Positions 1 to 6,454 of a stretch of 10,057 bases of DNA are shown one piece after another. Under the pieces are notes generated by a model. That model did no database searches, was not told where the DNA came from, and worked only from the letters and a program-made list of their open reading frames with translations. Source of the stretch: Gemmatimonadota bacterium (lineage in GTDB: Bacteria; Gemmatimonadota; Gemmatimonadetes; Longimicrobiales; Gaopeijiaceae); contig JAPOOQ010000549.1 in NCBI GenBank assembly GCA_026713345.1, positions 1 to 10,057 on the forward strand. The letters are read 5' to 3'. Each line of letters starts with the position of its first letter. Within the stretch, counting starts at the first letter, position 1. Position numbers and translations under genes: made by a program.

Positions 1-450
1 CAGCCAACCCGGGTGCGAGCCCCACGACGTCAGGTAACCCTCCAGATCGCTCTCCGGCGACGGGAAGGAAGATTCCGGCGCACCCTCGCGGGCGACCCGC
101 CTCAGCACGGCGTTGACCAGCCCCGCCGCCGACCGCCTCCCCCCTCCCTTGACCTGCGCCACCGACTCGGACACGGCGGCGTAGTCCGGCACGGCATCCA
201 TCTCGAGGATCTGGTAGGCGCCCATCCGGAGCACGGCCCGCACCTCAGCGTCGAGCTCGCCGGGAGGACGGGAGGCGAACCGCGCCAGAACGTGGTCCAG
301 CCGCCCCTGCAAACGCACCGTCCCGTACACGAGGTTCCGGATCCAGCCCCGCTGGGGCGTCCCCGCCGCGCCGGACGCCTCCCACGCCACATCGAGGCGC
401 CGCCCCGCCTCCACCTCCAGCAGGACACGCAGAGCCAGCCTTCGCGTCAA
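1..450 (-). CDS. rsmB: 16S rRNA (cytosine-C5)-methyltransferase RsmB, N-terminal part (cut by window edge)
   Basis: RsmB (Sun/Fmu) methylates C967 of 16S rRNA with S-adenosylmethionine. Only the first 150 codons are inside the window. They form the NusB-like RNA-binding domain: an N-terminal ALRVLLEVE helix, RNLVYGTVR near residue 40, LDHVLARF, then VLRMGAYQILEMDAVPDYAAV and AAGLVNAVLRRV around residue 115. The catalytic methyltransferase domain, with its two cysteines, lies beyond base 1. No ATG fits. I chose TTG at 450 because GGGGAGG (455-461) lies 4 nt upstream and the protein then begins at the usual place. An in-frame GTG at 486 is the alternative. The gene is last in the visible operon, 99 nt after thiG. 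The family call is firm; the start is less so. Confidence 0.9.
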   Translation of the reverse strand, partial: MTRRLALRVLLEVEAGRRLDVAWEASGAAGTPQRGWIRNLVYGTVRLQGRLDHVLARFASRPPGELDAEVRAVLRMGAYQILEMDAVPDYAAVSESVAQVKGGGRRSAAGLVNAVLRRVAREGAPESSFPSPESDLEGYLTSWGSHPGWL

Positions 451-454
451 TCGC

Positions 455-461
455 CCTCCCC
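455..461 (-). promoter_or_regulatory. Ribosome binding site of rsmB
   Basis: GGGGAGG on the minus strand, 4 nt before the TTG codon at 450. It is the strongest Shine-Dalgarno match in the thiG-rsmB gap and is the reason for preferring TTG over the in-frame GTG at 486. Confidence 0.5.
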
Positions 462-513
462 TTTCGGCGCCCTCCGGTCCCGGCACATCCGGTCCCCCGG
501 AGCCCGGCCCCGC

Positions 514-540
514 GTCACCCGCCCCAATGTCACCCGCCCC
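514..540. repeat. Short direct repeat, two 12-bp copies
   Basis: GTCACCCGCCCC occurs at 514-525 and again at 529-540, with 3 nt between the copies. The repeat lies in the thiG-rsmB gap. It may be simple slippage in GC-rich spacer DNA. I see no operator symmetry and no terminator hairpin in this gap. Confidence 0.6.
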
Positions 541-549
541 CGCATCCCC

Positions 550-1341
550 CTACTCCAGCATCCCCGCGCGCGGCGAAGACGGCACGGCGATTTCGCGCGA
601 AGCCATCCGCCCGGCCAGGTAGGCCTCGCGTCCCGCCCGCACCGCGAGCCTCATCGCCCGCGCCATCCCCACCGGATCTTCCGCCGCGGCCAGCGCCGTG
701 TTCATCAGCACGCCGTCCACGCCCTGCTCCATCGTCAGGCACGCGTCGGAGGCGGTGCCGACGCCGGCGTCCACGATGACCGGCACCGCAAGACGGCGCT
801 TGATCTCGCGGATATAGTAGGGGTTCACCAGCCCCAGGCCGCTCCCGATCGGGCTGGCCAGCGGCATCACGGCGGCACACCCCGCGTCCTCCAGGCGGAG
901 CGCCGTGATCAGGTCGTCGTTCGTGTAGGCCAGGACGTGGAAGCCGTCGGCGACGAGTTCGCGGGCCGCTTCCAGTGTAGCACCGGTGTCGGGGAGCAGG
1001 GTGCGTTCGTCGCCGATCACCTCGAGCTTCACCCAGTCGTTGAGCCCCGCCGCGCGTCCCAGGCGGGCGTAGCGGATCGCGTCCGCCGCCGTGTAGCAGC
1101 CCGCCGTGTTGGGAAGGAGGAAGAACTCCGCCGGATCGAGGTGGTGGAGAATACCCTGCTCCTTCGTGCGGTCCAGGTCGACCCTGCGCACGGCGACGGT
1201 CACCATCTCGGCGCCGCTGGCCCGTATGGCGCTCACCATCTCCGCATTCGAGCGGTACTTCCCCGTGCCCACGATCAGGCGCGAAGCGAAGGGCCTGCCC
1301 CCGATCAGGAGCGGTCCGTCTGCGCGCGTCGCGCTGCCCAT
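550..1341 (-). CDS. thiG: Thiazole synthase ThiG
   Basis: ThiG makes the thiazole phosphate of thiamine from 1-deoxy-D-xylulose 5-phosphate, dehydroglycine and the sulfur carried as thiocarboxylate on ThiS. The 263-residue protein has the usual length and reads as a ThiG TIM barrel: SRLIVGTGKY (20-29), FFLLPNTAGCYTA (73-85), WVKLEVIGD (103-111), PIGSGLGL, VPVIVDAGVGTASDA and DGVLMNTALAAAEDP. Lys105 in WVKLEV matches the lysine known to form the imine with the sugar phosphate. The ATG directly abuts the thiS stop (TAG then ATG, no gap), and the GGAGG for it lies inside the end of thiS. ThiS and the TenI/ThiE-like enzyme are immediately upstream, so the thiazole step is encoded as a unit. ThiO or ThiH, ThiF and ThiC are not in the window. 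Confidence 0.97.
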   Translation of the reverse strand: MGSATRADGPLLIGGRPFASRLIVGTGKYRSNAEMVSAIRASGAEMVTVAVRRVDLDRTKEQGILHHLDPAEFFLLPNTAGCYTAADAIRYARLGRAAGLNDWVKLEVIGDERTLLPDTGATLEAARELVADGFHVLAYTNDDLITALRLEDAGCAAVMPLASPIGSGLGLVNPYYIREIKRRLAVPVIVDAGVGTASDACLTMEQGVDGVLMNTALAAAEDPVGMARAMRLAVRAGREAYLAGRMASREIAVPSSPRAGMLE

Positions 1342-1614
1342 CTATCCTCCTCCTACGAAGTGAACGAGTTCGAAGCGGTCCCCGTCCTCCGCGGGAGTAT
1401 CCGCGAGGTCCCCGCGAGCGAGGATCTCCCGGTTGCGCTCGACCACAACCATCCCGGGGTCGAGCCCGAGGCCGTGCAGCAGCTCCGCAACGCTGAGGCC
1501 GGGCTCCACCGCGCGGCGCTCCCCGTTGAGGACGATCGTCGCCGCAGCGGGTGGTCCGTCTCCGGCCGCGCCCCCGGGCCCGGTCACCGGTCCCGAATCA
1601 TGTGAAGTCGTCAT
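1342..1614 (-). CDS. thiS: Sulfur carrier protein ThiS
   Basis: ThiS is the small ubiquitin-fold sulfur carrier. Its C-terminal Gly is adenylated and converted to a thiocarboxylate that donates sulfur to ThiG. The core is typical: IVLNGERRAVEPG (27-39), SVAELLHGLGL, VVVERNREILAR (56-67), DGDRFELVHFVGGG at the end (77-90). At 90 residues it is longer than the usual 65-70, because of about 25 Gly/Ala/Pro-rich residues at the N-terminus. ATG 1614 is supported by GGAGGAAGG (1621-1629) and by a 4-nt ATGA overlap with the upstream tenI/thiE-like gene. An in-frame GTG at codon 10 is a weaker option. The terminal Gly-Gly needed for function is intact. Confidence 0.95.
   Translation of the reverse strand: MTTSHDSGPVTGPGGAAGDGPPAAATIVLNGERRAVEPGLSVAELLHGLGLDPGMVVVERNREILARGDLADTPAEDGDRFELVHFVGGG
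1345..1353 (-). promoter_or_regulatory. Ribosome binding site of thiG inside the thiS C-terminal glycine codons
   Basis: The last three thiS codons are GGA GGA GGA, encoding the conserved C-terminal glycines, followed by TAG and the thiG ATG. The distal GGAGG (1349-1353) ends 7 nt before the ATG, a good spacing. The same bases therefore encode the ThiS active tail and serve as the thiG Shine-Dalgarno sequence. Confidence 0.75.
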
Positions 1615-2273
1615 TGCAAGCCTTCCTCCCCGAGGACTTGAAGGTAGCGCGCAACGGCATGGTCGGGGCGCTCCCCCCCCCACACCCCGCTCAGCACCGC
1701 GACCCCGTACACGCCCAGCGCGGCCAATTCGCGCACGCGCGCCGGCGTGATTCCCCCGATCGCGACCACCGGGGCAACCGTCTGCGCGGCAGCCGCCGCC
1801 ACGGCGCCAGGACCCGCCGGGGTGCGCTCGGGGTGGGACGCGGTCGCATACACGGCCCCCATGAACAGATAGTCCAGGCCCGCGTCCCCCAACGCCGCCG
1901 CCTGCCCTGCCTCGTGAATCGACCGGCCGACCCGCAGCTTCCGCCCGGCGATCGCCCGCACGGCGCCGGCTGGAAGCGAGTCTTCCCGCAGGTGCACGCC
2001 CCCCGCCCCGGCGGCCAGCGCCACATCCACACGGTCGTTCACCACCACCAGGGTGCCGGCCGCGCGGGACGCCTCGGCAAGCCACTCCGCCACCTCGAAG
2101 AGACGCGCGGCCGGGGTCCGCCGCACCCTCAGGTGCAGGGCCAGCCCCCCACCCCCCGCCTCCAGGACCGGCCGCAGCCGCTCCCGGCAGTCCTCCGCGC
2201 CGACGATCCCGTCACCCGCGATCACATGTAGCCGCGGCAACCGCCCGGCACGCTCCCGCGCCTCTGCAGTCAC
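1611..2273 (-). CDS. tenI: ThiE/TenI-family protein, probably thiazole tautomerase TenI
   Basis: A 220-residue TIM-barrel protein of the ThiE/TenI family, with LHVIAG at the start, VVVNDRVDVALAAGAGGVHL (77-96), VGRSIH (115-120), YLFMGAVYAT and VVAIGGITPARV (169-180). ThiE joins HMP-PP and thiazole phosphate; TenI aromatises the ThiG product. The ThiE pyrophosphate-binding pattern QxRxK is here HxRxR (HLRVR, 47-51), and the GQxD after VHL is missing (REDS). The GRSIH motif, with His120, resembles B. subtilis TenI GRSVH with its catalytic His122. Adjacency to thiS-thiG also suits TenI. Automatic annotation would probably say thiamine phosphate synthase, which remains possible. I chose GTG 2273, which starts just after the fmt stop. 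The ATG at 2384 would overlap fmt by over 100 nt. The Shine-Dalgarno match is weak, so translation is probably coupled to fmt. Confidence 0.85.
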   Translation of the reverse strand: MTAEARERAGRLPRLHVIAGDGIVGAEDCRERLRPVLEAGGGGLALHLRVRRTPAARLFEVAEWLAEASRAAGTLVVVNDRVDVALAAGAGGVHLREDSLPAGAVRAIAGRKLRVGRSIHEAGQAAALGDAGLDYLFMGAVYATASHPERTPAGPGAVAAAAAQTVAPVVAIGGITPARVRELAALGVYGVAVLSGVWGGERPDHAVARYLQVLGEEGLQ

Positions 2274-2277
2274 GCCG

Positions 2278-3255
2278 CTACTCGAAGCGGTCGCCCACGC
2301 GCGGCCCGGCGCCACGCACCCACGCCGCCGATTCCATGCGCCGTTTGCCGGGCGGCTGCACCTCTCCGATGTGAAGCGGCCCACCCCCTGTCGCCACCAG
2401 GATCCCCCGCTTCGGGTCGGCCGCCACGATCTCGCCCGGCCGCCCGCCGCCCGCCGCCACCACCTCGGTCACACCCCATCCCTCTGTCACACCTCCCTTT
2501 TCTGCTACGAATCCCGGCGAAAAAACCTTCACCGGAGCGCCCCGCAGCCGCGTCCAGGCCCCCGGCACATCGTCCATTCCGCGGATCAGGTCGGCCACCT
2601 CGCGAGCCCCCCGCCCCCACCCCACCCGCGCAGCCGCGCGGTCCACCTTGGGCGCGAAGGTGGCCGCGGCATGATCCTGCTCCCTCTCCTCCACCGGCCC
2701 GGCCTCCATCCGGCGCAGCGTCTCCGCCATCAGACGCGCCCCCAACCCGGCGAGCTCGCGCGACAGCCCCGCCGCCGTGTCGCTCGGCCCGATCGCGACC
2801 GCCTCCTGCGCCAGCACGGGGCCCGCGTCCATCGCCTCCACCATCCGCATCACGGTGACGCCGGTCTCGGCGTGGCCCCGCGCGATCGCCCAGTTGACCG
2901 GCGCGGCTCCCCTGAGCGCGGGGAGGAGCGACGCGTGCAGGTTGAGCGACCCGCGCGGCGGCACGTCGAGGATCCGGCGCCGCAGGATGCACCCGTACGC
3001 CACCACGACCGAGACATCGGGCGCGAGGGCCCGGATCGCGGCCTCGAACTCCTCCCCGTGCGGCGCCTCGGGAGCGAGCACCGGGTACCCGCGCGCCTCG
3101 GCAAAGCGCCGCATGGGCGACGGCGCGGCCTTCCGTCCCCTTCCCCGGGGGCGCTCCAGACGCGTGACCACTCCCACGACTTCGTGACCGGCCTCCTCCA
3201 CCGCGCCCAGCGTCGGCAGTGCGAACCCGGGTGTGCCCCAGAACAGGACCTTCAC
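2278..3255 (-). CDS. fmt: Methionyl-tRNA formyltransferase
   Basis: Fmt formylates initiator Met-tRNA with 10-formyltetrahydrofolate for translation initiation. The 325-residue product is of normal length. It starts with the nucleotide-fold strand VKVLFWGTPGFALPTL and has VVAYGCILRRRIL (84-96), the folate and catalytic signature SLNLHASLLPALRGAAPVNW (103-122) and AMDAGPVL (141-148). Asn105, His107 and Asp143 correspond to the catalytic Asn106, His108 and Asp144 of the E. coli enzyme. The C-terminal tRNA-binding domain includes LRGAPVKVFSPGF. GTG 3255 overlaps the def stop by 4 nt (GTGA). A start at the ATG at 3483 would add about 75 residues unlike the family and overlap def. The def-fmt pairing is standard, since one enzyme adds and the other removes the formyl group. 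Confidence 0.97.
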   Translation of the reverse strand: MKVLFWGTPGFALPTLGAVEEAGHEVVGVVTRLERPRGRGRKAAPSPMRRFAEARGYPVLAPEAPHGEEFEAAIRALAPDVSVVVAYGCILRRRILDVPPRGSLNLHASLLPALRGAAPVNWAIARGHAETGVTVMRMVEAMDAGPVLAQEAVAIGPSDTAAGLSRELAGLGARLMAETLRRMEAGPVEEREQDHAAATFAPKVDRAAARVGWGRGAREVADLIRGMDDVPGAWTRLRGAPVKVFSPGFVAEKGGVTEGWGVTEVVAAGGGRPGEIVAADPKRGILVATGGGPLHIGEVQPPGKRRMESAAWVRGAGPRVGDRFE

Positions 3256-3761
3256 TTGTCCGTCCGGCTCTTCCGCCACTTCCTGAGGAGCATCCTCCGT
3301 TTCAGCGGCGACACCCGGTCGATGAAGAGCACCCCGTCCAGGTGGTCGACCTCGTGCTGAAGCGCGCGCGCCAGCAGCCCCTCCGCCTCGATGCGCACGG
3401 GATCGCCATCCGGCGACAGCGCTTCCACGGTGACCCGCGTGGGACGCGTGACCGTATCCTCGATTCCGGGAATGCTGAGGCACCCCTCCATGCTCCTGTC
3501 GGTGTTCCGGCTGGACCGGGTGATCACCGGGTTGACCAGGGCATGGACGTGCCGGGTCTCGTCCTCCTCCTTGACGTCCACCACCAGGATGCGCTGCGAG
3601 ATCCCCACCTGCGGGGCCGCCAGCCCGATCCCCTCGGCGTCGTACATGGTGTCGAACATGTCGCGCACCAGGCGCCGGGTCTCGTCGGTGACCCCTGCGA
3701 CCGGGGCGGCCCGCTCACGCAACACCTGCGCGCCCAGGAGCTGAACTTCCAGCAGCGCCAT
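3252..3761 (-). CDS. def: Peptide deformylase
   Basis: Def is a metal-dependent hydrolase that removes the N-formyl group from new proteins. All three family motifs are present in the 169 residues: GIGLAAPQVG (44-53), EGCLSIPG (92-99) and HEVDHLDG (136-143). Cys94, His136 and His140 are the metal ligands and Glu137 the catalytic base. The ATG at 3761 is fixed by an in-frame TAG seven codons upstream. It has no good Shine-Dalgarno sequence in the 54-nt gap after yajC, which is odd for an essential gene. The C-terminus is basic (KRRMLLRKWRKSRTDK), as is common in bacterial deformylases, and may lie near the ribosome. fmt follows with a 4-nt overlap. Confidence 0.98.
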   Translation of the reverse strand: MALLEVQLLGAQVLRERAAPVAGVTDETRRLVRDMFDTMYDAEGIGLAAPQVGISQRILVVDVKEEDETRHVHALVNPVITRSSRNTDRSMEGCLSIPGIEDTVTRPTRVTVEALSPDGDPVRIEAEGLLARALQHEVDHLDGVLFIDRVSPLKRRMLLRKWRKSRTDK

Positions 3762-3815
3762 CGTTTTGGGTCTCGCGGCCTAGCGGACCGTAACGCCGGG
3801 TCTATCCACGGGACG

Positions 3816-4154
3816 CTAGCTGTCCGTGACCTTGCGCGCGATGTAGCCGCGGTCGACCACGATCCGCGTGTTCTCTCCGGTCTTGATCGTCAGCTCCGAC
3901 TCCGAGACGTGGACGATCTGTCCCACGATCCCGCCGTTGGTCACCACCCGGTCCCCCTTGACCAGCTTCTGCAGCATCTCCTTGTGGCGCTGGCGCTCCT
4001 TGCGCTGCGGACGGATGAGGAGGAAGTAGACGATGGCCCCGATCATGACGAGCTGGAACATGAGTACCATCATGGGGTTTGTTCCCTCACCCGGAGCGGC
4101 GGGAGGGGGAGGCGCGACCATGAGCGCCGTGGCCAGTGTGGTATGAAGTGACAA
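3816..4154 (-). CDS. yajC: Preprotein translocase subunit YajC
   Basis: YajC is a small single-span inner-membrane protein associated with SecDF at the SecYEG translocon. The 112-residue product has an Ala/Pro/Gly-rich N-terminal stretch, one membrane helix at about 27-47 (MMVLMFQLVMIGAIVYFLLI), the hallmark IRPQRKERQRHKEM directly after it, and a small cytoplasmic beta domain with GDRVVTNGGIVGQI (67-80). I chose TTG 4154 because AAGGGAG (4163-4169) is 8 nt upstream. The first ATG in this region is at 4121 and would remove 11 residues. The gene follows tgt, the usual order, but the next gene is def and not secD. Confidence 0.95.
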   Translation of the reverse strand: MSLHTTLATALMVAPPPPAAPGEGTNPMMVLMFQLVMIGAIVYFLLIRPQRKERQRHKEMLQKLVKGDRVVTNGGIVGQIVHVSESELTIKTGENTRIVVDRGYIARKVTDS

Positions 4155-4162
4155 GGTTCGTG

Positions 4163-4169
4163 CTCCCTT
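4163..4169 (-). promoter_or_regulatory. Ribosome binding site of yajC
   Basis: AAGGGAG on the minus strand, 8 nt before the TTG at 4154. It supports the TTG start over the downstream ATG at 4121, which has no comparable site. Confidence 0.55.
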
Positions 4170-4213
4170 GTTTTGTGTGGCGACTGTGTTGCGGATCCCT
4201 CTCCGTGCGCCTG

Positions 4214-5377
4214 TCAGGCCCCGGCGCGGGAACGGGCGGCCCGGTAGCGGTCGAGCCACCCGCGGACCCACATACTAAATGTTCCCCGGCGGATGCGTAA
4301 CCGTGCCTCCTCGGCCAGCCGCACCAGGAAGCGGAGATTGTGGATCGAAACGAGGCGGTGTCCGAAGCGCTCGCCAGCGACCAGAAGGTGGCGGATGTAG
4401 GCGCGGTCGTAGCCGTTGCAGGCGTGGCAGTCGCACGCCGGGTCGATGGGATCTCGGTCGAGGCGGAAGCGCGCGCCCTTGAGGTTGATCTGCCCCTCGG
4501 CCGCCGTCCAGGCGGTGCCGTGACGCGCGTTCCGGGTGGGGGCGACGCAGTCGAACATGTCGCAGCCCCGGGCGATGGCCTCCAGCAGGTCGTCCGGGTA
4601 GCCCACACCCATCAGGTAGCGGGGCCGGTCCGGCGGGATCAGCGAGTCCAGCAGTTCGATGGTGCGCCACATGTCCTCCTTGCCCTCGCCGACCGAGAGG
4701 CCGCCAATCCCGAACCCGGGCCAGTCGCCGAGCTTCAGGACCTGTTCGAGGTGGCTGGTCCTCAGGTCGTCGTGCACGTTTCCCTGCAGCACGGGAAAGA
4801 GCGCCTGCCGCGCGGGGGCGCCGTCCTCCGTCGCCTCGAACCGGTCGCGGCAGCGCCTCAGCCACGCCAGCGTCCTGCGGCTCGCGCGCTCGGCGTCCTC
4901 CCCGGGCCCCCCCGCGGGGACGCACTCGTCGAAGGCCATGATCACGTCCGCCCCCAGCGCGCGCTGGATGTCGATCACCTGCTCCGGCGTGAAGTGGTGG
5001 CTGCTCCCGTCGATGTGGCTGCGGAAGGTCACCCCGTCGTCGCCGATGTCGCGGATGGCGGCCAGCGAGAAGACCTGGAACCCCCCCGAATCGGTGAGGA
5101 TCGGGCCCGGCCAGCGCATGAAGTCGTGCAGCCCGCCGAGCTCCGCCACCACGTCGGCGCCCGGCCGCAGGTAGAGGTGGTAGGTGTTGGCAAGGATCAT
5201 GGACGCGCCGGCCTCCGTGAGTTCCTCCGGCGAGACGCCCTTCACCGTCCCCTGGGTGCCGACCGGCATGAACACCGGGGTCTCCACGGTCCCGTGAGGG
5301 ACGACCAGGCGTCCCGCGCGGGCACGGCCTTCGGTTGCGTCGAGAGCGAAGTGGGCGGCGCCCGCAGCCTCGCTCAC
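4214..5377 (-). CDS. tgt: tRNA-guanine transglycosylase (queuine tRNA-ribosyltransferase)
   Basis: Tgt exchanges G34 of GUN-anticodon tRNAs for the queuosine precursor preQ1. The 387 residues show the full family pattern: ANTYHLYLRPG (63-73), ILTDSGGFQVFSL (93-105) with Asp96, GIGGLSVGE (223-231), YLMGVGYPDD (254-263), MFDCVAPTRNARHG (274-287) with the nucleophile Asp276, and the zinc site CDCHAC plus SIH (Cys315, Cys317, Cys320, His346). GTG 5377 overlaps the queA stop as GTGA and gives the normal N-terminus. The frame stays open far upstream through queA, but that part is a reading-frame shadow. queA, acting one step later on the same base, lies directly upstream. Confidence 0.98.
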   Translation of the reverse strand: MSEAAGAAHFALDATEGRARAGRLVVPHGTVETPVFMPVGTQGTVKGVSPEELTEAGASMILANTYHLYLRPGADVVAELGGLHDFMRWPGPILTDSGGFQVFSLAAIRDIGDDGVTFRSHIDGSSHHFTPEQVIDIQRALGADVIMAFDECVPAGGPGEDAERASRRTLAWLRRCRDRFEATEDGAPARQALFPVLQGNVHDDLRTSHLEQVLKLGDWPGFGIGGLSVGEGKEDMWRTIELLDSLIPPDRPRYLMGVGYPDDLLEAIARGCDMFDCVAPTRNARHGTAWTAAEGQINLKGARFRLDRDPIDPACDCHACNGYDRAYIRHLLVAGERFGHRLVSIHNLRFLVRLAEEARLRIRRGTFSMWVRGWLDRYRAARSRAGA

Positions 5378-6423
5378 GGCACCACCGCCATCGCATCGCC
5401 GTACGAGTAGAACCGGTACCCGGTCGCCACCGCCTCCCGGTACGCGTCGAGCACCGTTTCGGTCCCGGCGAAGGCCGCCACCAGCATCAGCAGGGTGGAG
5501 CGCGGCAGGTGAAAGTTGGTCACCAGGCAGTCCACGGCGCGGAAGTCGAAGGGCGGCGAGATGAAGAGATCGGTCGCCCCCCGCCCGGCTCCGATCTCCT
5601 CCCGCCCGGCGGCCACGCTCTCCAGGGTCCGGACCACCGTGGTCCCCACCGCCCACACCCGCCCGCCCCGCTCGCGGCAGCGCCGGTACGCGCGGGCGGC
5701 GCGCTCCGGCACGGTGTAGTGCTCGGCCTCCATCCTGTGATCGGCCGGGTCGCGCGCCTCCACGGGACGGAAGGTGGCGGTCCCCACGTGCAGCGTCACC
5801 TCGCAGCGGCCCACCCCCCGCGCGGCGATCTCGTCCAGCAGCTCGTCGGTGAAGTGCAGCCCCGCGGTCGGCGCGGCCACCGACCCCTCGTGGCGGGCAT
5901 ACACGGTCTGGTAGCGGGCGCGGTCCGACGGCTCCTCGTCGCGCTCCAGGTACGGGGGCAGGGGCACCTCGCCGAACCGCCCGATCGCGTCGCGCGCCTC
6001 GAGGCCGCCCTCCAGCCGCACGATCCGGCGCCCGTCCGCGCACACCTCCAGGATCCGCACCGAGAGCTCCGGAGCCACATTCAGCAGGCGGCCCGGCTTC
6101 AGCTTCCGACCCGGGCGCACCAGCGCTTCCCAGACGGTGTCCGCATCGCCCGGCACCGGCCGCAGAAGCAACACCTCGCCGACCGCACCGGTGGGCTTGC
6201 GCCCCCGCAGCCGAGCCGGAAAGACCCGCGTGTCGTTGACCACCAGCAGGTCGCGTTCATCCATCAGCTCCGGCAGATGGTGGAAGCGCCGGTGGCGGAT
6301 GGCTCCCGTCGAGCGCGAGAGCACCATGAGCCGCGAGTCGGCGCGGCGCGGCGCCGGATAGCGCGCGATCCGGCCCGGTGGCAGTTCGTATTCGAAGTCG
6401 GCGGTGGAGATGGTCCTGCTCAC
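5374..6423 (-). CDS. queA: S-adenosylmethionine:tRNA ribosyltransferase-isomerase QueA
   Basis: QueA transfers and isomerises the ribosyl part of S-adenosylmethionine onto preQ1-modified tRNA, giving epoxyqueuosine. The 349 residues show DFEYELPPGRIARYP (9-23), VVNDTRVFPARL (61-72), GEVPLPPYL, YQTVYA, GSVAAPTAGLHF (180-191), GTTVVRTLES (260-269), NFHLPRSTLLMLVAAFAG (303-320) and FYSYGDAM near the end. The usual HVGxGTF reads HVGTATF (212-218), a mild change. I chose GTG 6423, 31 nt after ruvB, because family similarity begins within ten residues of it. ATG 6504 would add 27 residues unlike QueA and overlap ruvB. The ribosome binding site is weak. Confidence 0.97.
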   Translation of the reverse strand: MSRTISTADFEYELPPGRIARYPAPRRADSRLMVLSRSTGAIRHRRFHHLPELMDERDLLVVNDTRVFPARLRGRKPTGAVGEVLLLRPVPGDADTVWEALVRPGRKLKPGRLLNVAPELSVRILEVCADGRRIVRLEGGLEARDAIGRFGEVPLPPYLERDEEPSDRARYQTVYARHEGSVAAPTAGLHFTDELLDEIAARGVGRCEVTLHVGTATFRPVEARDPADHRMEAEHYTVPERAARAYRRCRERGGRVWAVGTTVVRTLESVAAGREEIGAGRGATDLFISPPFDFRAVDCLVTNFHLPRSTLLMLVAAFAGTETVLDAYREAVATGYRFYSYGDAMAVVP

Positions 6424-6454
6424 AGCGCGTGCCGATCCGTCCGTCCCGTCCAAC

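Noticed and set aside
102..428. Minus-strand 108-codon frame rich in Trp, Arg and Cys
   Set aside because: It is a shifted frame of rsmB; the adjacent frame gives a clear NusB-like domain through the same DNA.
13..1605. 530-codon open frame on the plus strand opposite rsmB, thiG and thiS
   Set aside because: Low-complexity Arg/Pro/His-rich translation with no domain; it is antisense to three clearly recognised genes. GC-rich DNA gives such long shadow frames.
2274..2277. TPP riboswitch in front of the thi genes
   Set aside because: There are only 4 nt between the fmt stop and the tenI/thiE start, so no riboswitch can fit, and I see no thi-box-like sequence within the 3' end of fmt.
2053..3360. 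435-codon plus-strand frame opposite tenI and fmt, and similar long plus-strand frames over tgt, queA, ruvB and yebC
   Set aside because: All are antisense to conserved genes and have Arg/His/Pro-rich sequences with no recognisable family.
3256..3483. N-terminal extension of Fmt from an upstream ATG
   Set aside because: It overlaps def in another frame and is unlike Fmt. The family start is at the GTG at 3255.
4207..4227. Inverted repeat GCGCC...GGCGC at the end of tgt, as a possible terminator before yajC
   Set aside because: The stem is short and there is no T run on the minus strand; yajC is normally co-transcribed with tgt.
4214..6043. 609-codon frame suggesting a fusion of an extra N-terminal domain with Tgt
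   Set aside because: The first 222 codons run through queA in the wrong frame and are Arg/Gly/Ala-rich. Tgt starts at GTG 5377 with a GTGA overlap.
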